Shown here: in pieces, positions 62,690 through 64,000 of the stretch | How positions within the stretch are numbered: the first letter of the stretch is position 1 | Layout of the letters: the number at the start of each line of letters is the position of its first letter | From: Colias croceus | Lineage: Eukaryota > Arthropoda > Insecta > Lepidoptera > Pieridae | Length of the DNA stretch: 64,000 nucleotides | NCBI RefSeq assembly: GCF_905220415.1 | Contig: NC_059538.1 | Location: 5,084,001-5,148,000 of the forward strand | Direction: 5' to 3' | Notes under the pieces: model-generated | Databases searched by the model: none | The model's input: only the letters and a program-made list of their open reading frames with translations | Told to the model about the DNA's origin: nothing | Program-made: the position numbers and the translations under genes

Positions 62690-63686
62690 GGGTAAACTTG
62701 CATAATTCGTACCTGCGCTTAAATCGTACCTCGTCTATATCTCGGCTTGGGTAATAGTTACCAGCGCCGCTGGTGGCATAAAATGTCAATAATAGTCGGC
62801 CATATTGCCATGTGACAAATAAATACCTATTACGTTGCTCCCGACTAAAATATTTATCAAGTAAGTTTTTTCTTACTTTTTGAGTAATTTTTTCGCACAC
62901 TTCACAAGAACTGTCTTCCAAGTATACCGTTCATAAGTTGTTTAACTGTTTATTTTATATTTATGCGTATATTTGTGAATATATTTCACATAGTAAAGCC
63001 GGCTTGTTCGTTGACAGTTTTTTTTGCGGCAAATTTGAAATTCTTTTGATACTTGTGCCTATTTCGTACTCGCAGCAACTTCTTAAAACGTACCTGTACG
63101 AACGAACGAAAACACCTCAAAAAGGAAACAAGAAAAAGAAACAAGAACAAGATGAAAATGACAGTTGGTATTGCAAAATATGTCAAGAAGACGTTAAAGA
63201 AAACATGATTAAATGCGGTAATTGTGAAGTATGGGTACCTACCCATACTTCACAATTACCTACATGAGCTATGTGCAGGGACAACTAAAAAAACAAAATG
63301 TTATTACTGCGATGACTGTCAGGATTTGGCAAAGACCATCCGCTGTATTAATAAGAATTAATCTAGGTACATTAAAATTAAGAAAAAGAGGAGAAGATTA
63401 TTAAGATTGTGATTTTTAAGACTGTAAACCAATGATAGGATCTCAAAGTACGATTTAAGAATATACTAGTACGATTTAAGATGAATGGTCTTAAATCGTA
63501 CTTTTTTTAAGTTTTTGAAAATTGTTTATTTCTCAGAAGTTTATAAGATATATGTTATTTTTTGTTGAAATACTAATAGAACATTAGTGAAATTATAATT
63601 ACTTAATATAAATAACTGTGTATCATTGTTCATTTCCAAAATTTTTGAGGTTCTCCTTAAGTGGTACGAATTAGGCAAGTTTCCCC
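62690..63686 (+). mobile_element. Pogo/Tigger-like DNA element carrying a zinc-finger fragment
   Basis: The left end (gggtaaacttgcataattcg) and right end (complement of cgaattaggcaagtttcccc) are inverted repeats of about 24 bp with two mismatches, flanked by TA (62688-62689 and 63687-63688). The word ttaaatcgtac recurs near both ends. A plus-strand frame at 62938-63267 ends in a Lys-rich linker and WYCKICQEDVKENMIKCGNC, a PHD-like Cys pattern. It is then broken. The element lies upstream of the visible SLC7 exons, probably in an intron. Confidence 0.7.
63105..63360 (+). pseudogene. Broken PHD-like zinc-finger end of a transposase
   Basis: One frame runs to CGNCEVWV. Next comes an inverted copy of the preceding 20 bases (gtaattgtgaagtatgggta / tacccatacttcacaattac). 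The continuation, HELCAGTTKKTKCYYCDDCQ then DLAKTIRC, stands in a different frame. The Cys/His spacing is that of the finger often fused to pogo-type transposases (family knowledge, moderate certainty). Confidence 0.55.
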
Positions 63687-63688
63687 TA

Positions 63689-64000
63689 CATTTTTGATAA
63701 TCGCGTCAGCATAAATAGTGGTGAAAATGCATTTAACTCTTAGACATAGGTACATTTGCATTTGTTTAAAAATATCATTTATTCTACATGTACCTATCGT
63801 CTGGTTTTATGGATTCCCAATACCAATGTCAAGGCTTATTTGCAGTAATCCACGTATTTATGAGGAATTAGCATGTTAGTGCTAATATTGTAAATATCAC
63901 GTAGACGTTTTTAGTTAAATAATACATAATCACCATTGTATTTAAACAAAATGAGGTTTTAACAATGTTTTACAAAAAAGAATACTGTTATAATTATTGT
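63689..64000. other. AT-rich right edge of the window
   Basis: I see no exon of the SLC7 gene, no repeat family and no open frame. Confidence 0.4.

Overview
The window is nuclear DNA of an insect, almost certainly a moth or butterfly. It is AT-rich, its genes are split by GT..AG introns, and its introns carry repeats typical of Lepidoptera: short non-autonomous Helitron-like copies ending in CTAG after a 'gggcgaagccggggcgg' hairpin, tRNA-derived SINEs, TA-flanked MITEs, and LINE 3' ends. Nothing prokaryotic is present and I see no tRNA, rRNA or CRISPR. Exon models below were built by hand. Each was kept only where splice sites, reading phase and family similarity agreed.

Layout. Bases 1-665 hold the last splice junction and terminal exon of an unidentified plus-strand gene. 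At 2174-2668 lies an almost perfect 495-bp palindrome flanked by TTAAA. An intronless minus-strand LRSAM1-like E3 ubiquitin ligase (LRR, coiled coil, SAM, RING) occupies 3370-5469. Two tandem minus-strand astacin metalloproteases follow: a 627-residue form with a long disordered tail (6246-9343) and a compact 275-residue form (10371-12480). From 46529 down to 16678, on the minus strand, runs a 25-coding-exon gene for the Rap guanine-nucleotide exchange factor C3G/RAPGEF1 (about 1339 residues). Its introns hold MITEs, Helitrons, SINEs and a dead Tc1 element. A 2.45-kb element with about 0.55-kb inverted arms (46809-49259) lies between the divergent promoters of C3G and of CDC73/parafibromin (plus strand, 49698-55703, 12 exons, 548 residues). 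The right end (58762-62466, minus) holds ten exons of an SLC7 light-chain amino-acid transporter of b(0,+) type. Its N-terminal exon lies outside the window, and a pogo/Tigger-like element sits in the intron at 62690-63686.

Function. These are unrelated housekeeping and secreted-enzyme genes, not an operon or pathway: ubiquitin ligation (LRSAM1), secreted proteolysis (astacins), Crk-Rap signalling (C3G), Paf1-complex transcription (CDC73) and amino-acid exchange (SLC7). The most unusual material is the two large inverted-repeat elements, the astacin whose Met-turn methionine is leucine and which has a 310-residue tail, a 225-residue extra exon near the C3G N-terminus, and the pogo-type element that carries a zinc-finger fragment broken by an inverted duplication.
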